Source of the DNA: an uncultured Candidatus Melainabacteria bacterium
GTDB lineage: Bacteria; Cyanobacteriota; Vampirovibrionia; Gastranaerophilales; Gastranaerophilaceae
DNA: 64,000 nucleotides
Assembly: GCA_934754775.1 (NCBI GenBank)
Contig: CAKVIM010000009.1
Coordinates: 1 to 64,000, forward strand
Direction of reading: 5' to 3'
How positions within the stretch are numbered: position 1 is the stretch's first letter; each line of letters starts with the position of its first letter. Shown piece after piece: positions 62,907-64,000 of the stretch. The notes beneath the pieces are model-generated. The model had not been told where the DNA came from, made no database searches, and was given only the letters and a program-made list of their open reading frames with translations. The position numbers were made by a program, and so were the translations under genes.

Positions 62907-63047
62907 TTAAAATAGGGACTTAAAACCTATAAAAGGTAATGCGCACAATATCAGCCAACCAAAATAATAAATTGTTACCATGGCGACTATAGCTAATATC
63001 ACTGCTGTAACAGCTACCTCTATAGATGTTGGCTTCTCATCATTCAT
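62907..63047 (-). CDS. Small membrane protein
   Basis: 46 residues from ATG at 63045-63047 (MNDEKPTSIEVAVTAVILAI); the longer frame starts with GTG. One or two transmembrane segments (VAMVTIYYFGWLILCALPFI). Function unknown. Confidence 0.5.
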   Translation of the reverse strand: MNDEKPTSIEVAVTAVILAIVAMVTIYYFGWLILCALPFIGFKSLF

Positions 63048-63094
63048 AATTCCTAATGTTATTTGAATGTTAAAATGGTTAATTTTTGTATTTA

Positions 63095-63128
63095 TTTGAC
63101 GATTATTCACCACAATCCATTATCTTTG
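63095..63128 (+). promoter_or_regulatory. Promoter-like site upstream of the Cas12a-type repeat
   Basis: TTTG (63095-63098), 22 bp, then TATCTTTG (63121-63128) on the plus strand; close to the Bacteroidetes -33/-7 pattern, though spacing is 1-3 bp longer than usual. Confidence 0.55.
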
Positions 63129-63151
63129 CAATTGTCTTCGGGAGGTTTCTA

Positions 63152-63198
63152 AATCGTACCTTTATGGAATTGATTTAATCGAACCTTTATGGAATTGA
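63152..63198 (+). repeat. Two 22-bp direct repeats
   Basis: Copies at 63152-63173 and 63177-63198 (core ACCTTTATGGAATTGA), differing at one base, 25 bp apart. Between the promoter site and the Cas12a-like repeat; possible operator or partition-site repeat. Confidence 0.8.
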
Positions 63199-63235
63199 AA
63201 GAAAATAAATCCTTCCGTTGACCGTCAATTCTTTG

Positions 63236-63271
63236 AATTGTGGATTTAAACGAATTTCTACTATCGTAGAT
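63236..63271 (+). CRISPR. Solitary type V-A (Cas12a) repeat unit
   Basis: The 3' 19 nt, AATTTCTACTATCGTAGAT (63253-63271), have the conserved Cas12a repeat core: AATTT, stem TCTAC / GTAGA with 4-nt loop TATC, final T. I extend the unit to the usual 36 nt (63236-63271); the 5' part is less diagnostic. No second copy and no cas gene in the window, so this is a solitary repeat, not an array. Confidence 0.8.
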
Positions 63272-63315
63272 GTTGCTAACGACCTTCGCTTATAGGGTGG
63301 AGAAGTCGAGCAAGT

Positions 63316-63345
63316 TAGCCCTGGCTTAGGTCGGGGCTTTTTTTA
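63316..63345 (+). terminator. Intrinsic terminator of the small RNA
   Basis: AGCCC ... GGGGCT with a run of seven T on the plus strand. Confidence 0.8.
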
Positions 63346-63618
63346 TGCCCTCCAGTAATAATGTTTTTGTATTGGTTTTCATATTCCCTTTACTCCTGCC
63401 CTGGAGATTTTTATTGCTATCTGGCACAGCTGTTTGTTAATAGGTTTCTGTATGCAAAGATATATAATATATATATTATAGCCAAATATTGAAATCTATA
63501 AAATCAGAATTTTAATATTTATTTAATGAAAATATGAAAACATGTTATCATATTTACATTAATTTACAAATAAATGAATATATGAAAGCATAGAATAATG
63601 AATAAATGAAAATAAAAA
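63346..63618. other. AT-rich gene-free stretch
   Basis: No credible gene. Contains the minus-strand promoter site at 63455-63486, an AT palindrome near 63462-63480 and ATGAAAATATGAAA-type direct repetitions. Confidence 0.55.
63455..63486 (-). promoter_or_regulatory. Host-type promoter pointing leftward
   Basis: On the minus strand TTTG (63486-63483), 20 bp, TATCTTTG (63462-63455), the consensus layout of the Bacteroides housekeeping promoter. It faces the small RNA region and would give an antisense transcript. Confidence 0.6.
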
Positions 63619-63654
63619 AGAGCAGCGTCTACAGATGTGTGTAGATGCTGCTCT
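63619..63654 (-). terminator. Intrinsic terminator of the HU-like gene
   Basis: 15-bp arms (63619-63633, AGAGCAGCGTCTACA, and 63640-63654) with one wobble, followed on the minus strand by a T-run. Confidence 0.88.
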
Positions 63655-63679
63655 TATACCGATAAAAGCCTATGACAGA

Positions 63680-64000
63680 CTACTCGCTTGTGGTGATATC
63701 CTCGCCTTCGTCCGCAATAGGATCTTCGGCGGTATAGACCGAAGCTTCGCGGAATGTAGCGTCAGCAAAGAGAGATGCCGACTTCAAACGCTTGCCAACT
63801 CTTAGATGCAACTGCAAAGAGTAGATGTTTTGAGGGTGGAAGCCTGAACGGTCGTCTTTGCTGTTGTCTTTTCTCGTGTCTGAGCCTACAGAACTACAGG
63901 TAAGCGAGAATATACCCAGTCCGCCAACTTGTACCGACTTGCCTGTCAACAGCAACTCTCTGAGGCAACTCACGCAGTCGGTGATTACTGCTCGATAGGT
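63680..64000 (-). CDS. HU-like DNA-binding protein, 5' end outside the window
   Basis: The frame stays open to the window edge; 106 residues are visible. YRAVITDCVSCLRELLLTGK then SVQVGGLGIFSLTC resembles the helix-turn and beta-arm start of Bacteroidetes HU-family proteins, followed by a Ser-rich region and an acidic tail. Probably packages or bends DNA. The true start lies beyond 64000; the GTG at 63971-63973 is not the start. Confidence 0.7.
   Translation of the reverse strand, partial: TYRAVITDCVSCLRELLLTGKSVQVGGLGIFSLTCSSVGSDTRKDNSKDDRSGFHPQNIYSLQLHLRVGKRLKSASLFADATFREASVYTAEDPIADEGEDITTSE

Larger units (their letters stand above)
63135..63345 (+). ncRNA. Candidate small RNA carrying a solitary Cas12a-type repeat
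   Basis: About 210 nt predicted between the plus-strand promoter site and the terminator. It holds two 22-bp direct repeats, the Cas12a-like hairpin at 63253-63271 and a further stem (CGAC...GTCG at 63280-63311). Only two trivial frames (MELI and MELKENKSFR) exist inside. The 5' end is inferred. Confidence 0.6.

Noticed and set aside
63619..63654. Second Cas12a-type repeat (TCTACA ... TGTAGAT in the hairpin)
   Set aside because: Stem words are similar but the AATTT leader is missing and the loop is too long; it is a terminator for the HU-like gene.
1..64000. Mu-like or integrating prophage
   Set aside because: No transposase, integrase or att-like repeat seen, whereas plasmid initiator, iterons and ParA are present.

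Overview
The window looks like most of the genome of a temperate phage of a Bacteroidales host (Prevotella/Bacteroides-like) that is maintained as a plasmid, i.e. a phage-plasmid. The host guess rests on Bacteroidetes-type -7 boxes (TAnnTTTG) before many genes, a lipoprotein with the CSDDDD start typical of that phylum, a VirE-N/BT4734-type primase protein, and phage protein families familiar from Bacteroides phages. No integrase or transposase was seen. Instead, 59.8-62.8 kb carries a Rep_3-type initiator, two arrays of four 22-bp iterons in opposite orientation, a ribbon-helix-helix protein and ParA.

Layout. 0.1-18 kb (minus strand): tail, baseplate and fibre genes ending in a complete diversity-generating retroelement (DGR): target gene 5521-6753 with variable repeat (VR) 5565-5686, template repeat (TR) 5152-5273, and reverse transcriptase 3503-4891. 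TR and VR differ at 18 of 122 positions, and every difference is at a TR adenine on the coding strand. 18-30 kb: portal, methyltransferase, terminase, head and protease/scaffold genes. 30.3-33.1 kb: ThyX, a gene-free 0.86-kb stretch that looks like a large structured RNA, and a primase-like protein. 33.6-34.5 kb: a non-coding control region packed with three different repeat families. 34.5-42.2 kb: tape measure, neck-type genes and holin. 42.3-50.2 kb: a long leftward run of small accessory genes, including a PAPS-reductase-like protein, an ASCH protein and several genes under 60 codons. 50.2-56.5 kb: sliding clamp, SSB-like protein and primase-helicase. 56.7 kb: an XRE-type regulator. 57.4-59.8 kb: a spanin-like lipoprotein and a probable surface lipoprotein. 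62.9-64 kb: small RNA region and the end of an HU-like gene.

Two promoter architectures appear to organise expression. Six sites fit TTTGTCC-N22-TAnnTTTG exactly and precede structural, packaging or lysis genes (late class). Two sites carry an identical 23-bp AT-rich element exactly 22 bp upstream of TATCTTTG, before the primase gene at 33.1 kb and the replication operon at 56.5 kb (early class). The control region at 34.2 kb has six TGTCC/GGACA half-sites arranged partly as perfect palindromes, suggesting that a regulator reads the same word.

The most striking observation is a single sequence at 63253-63271 (AATTTCTACTATCGTAGAT) that matches the Cas12a (type V-A) CRISPR repeat hairpin. It lies in a gene-free stretch with a promoter-like site upstream and an intrinsic terminator downstream, and no cas gene or second repeat was found. 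It could be an RNA anti-CRISPR (solitary repeat unit) or a one-guide mini-array. All assignments are from reading the sequence; no database search was run.
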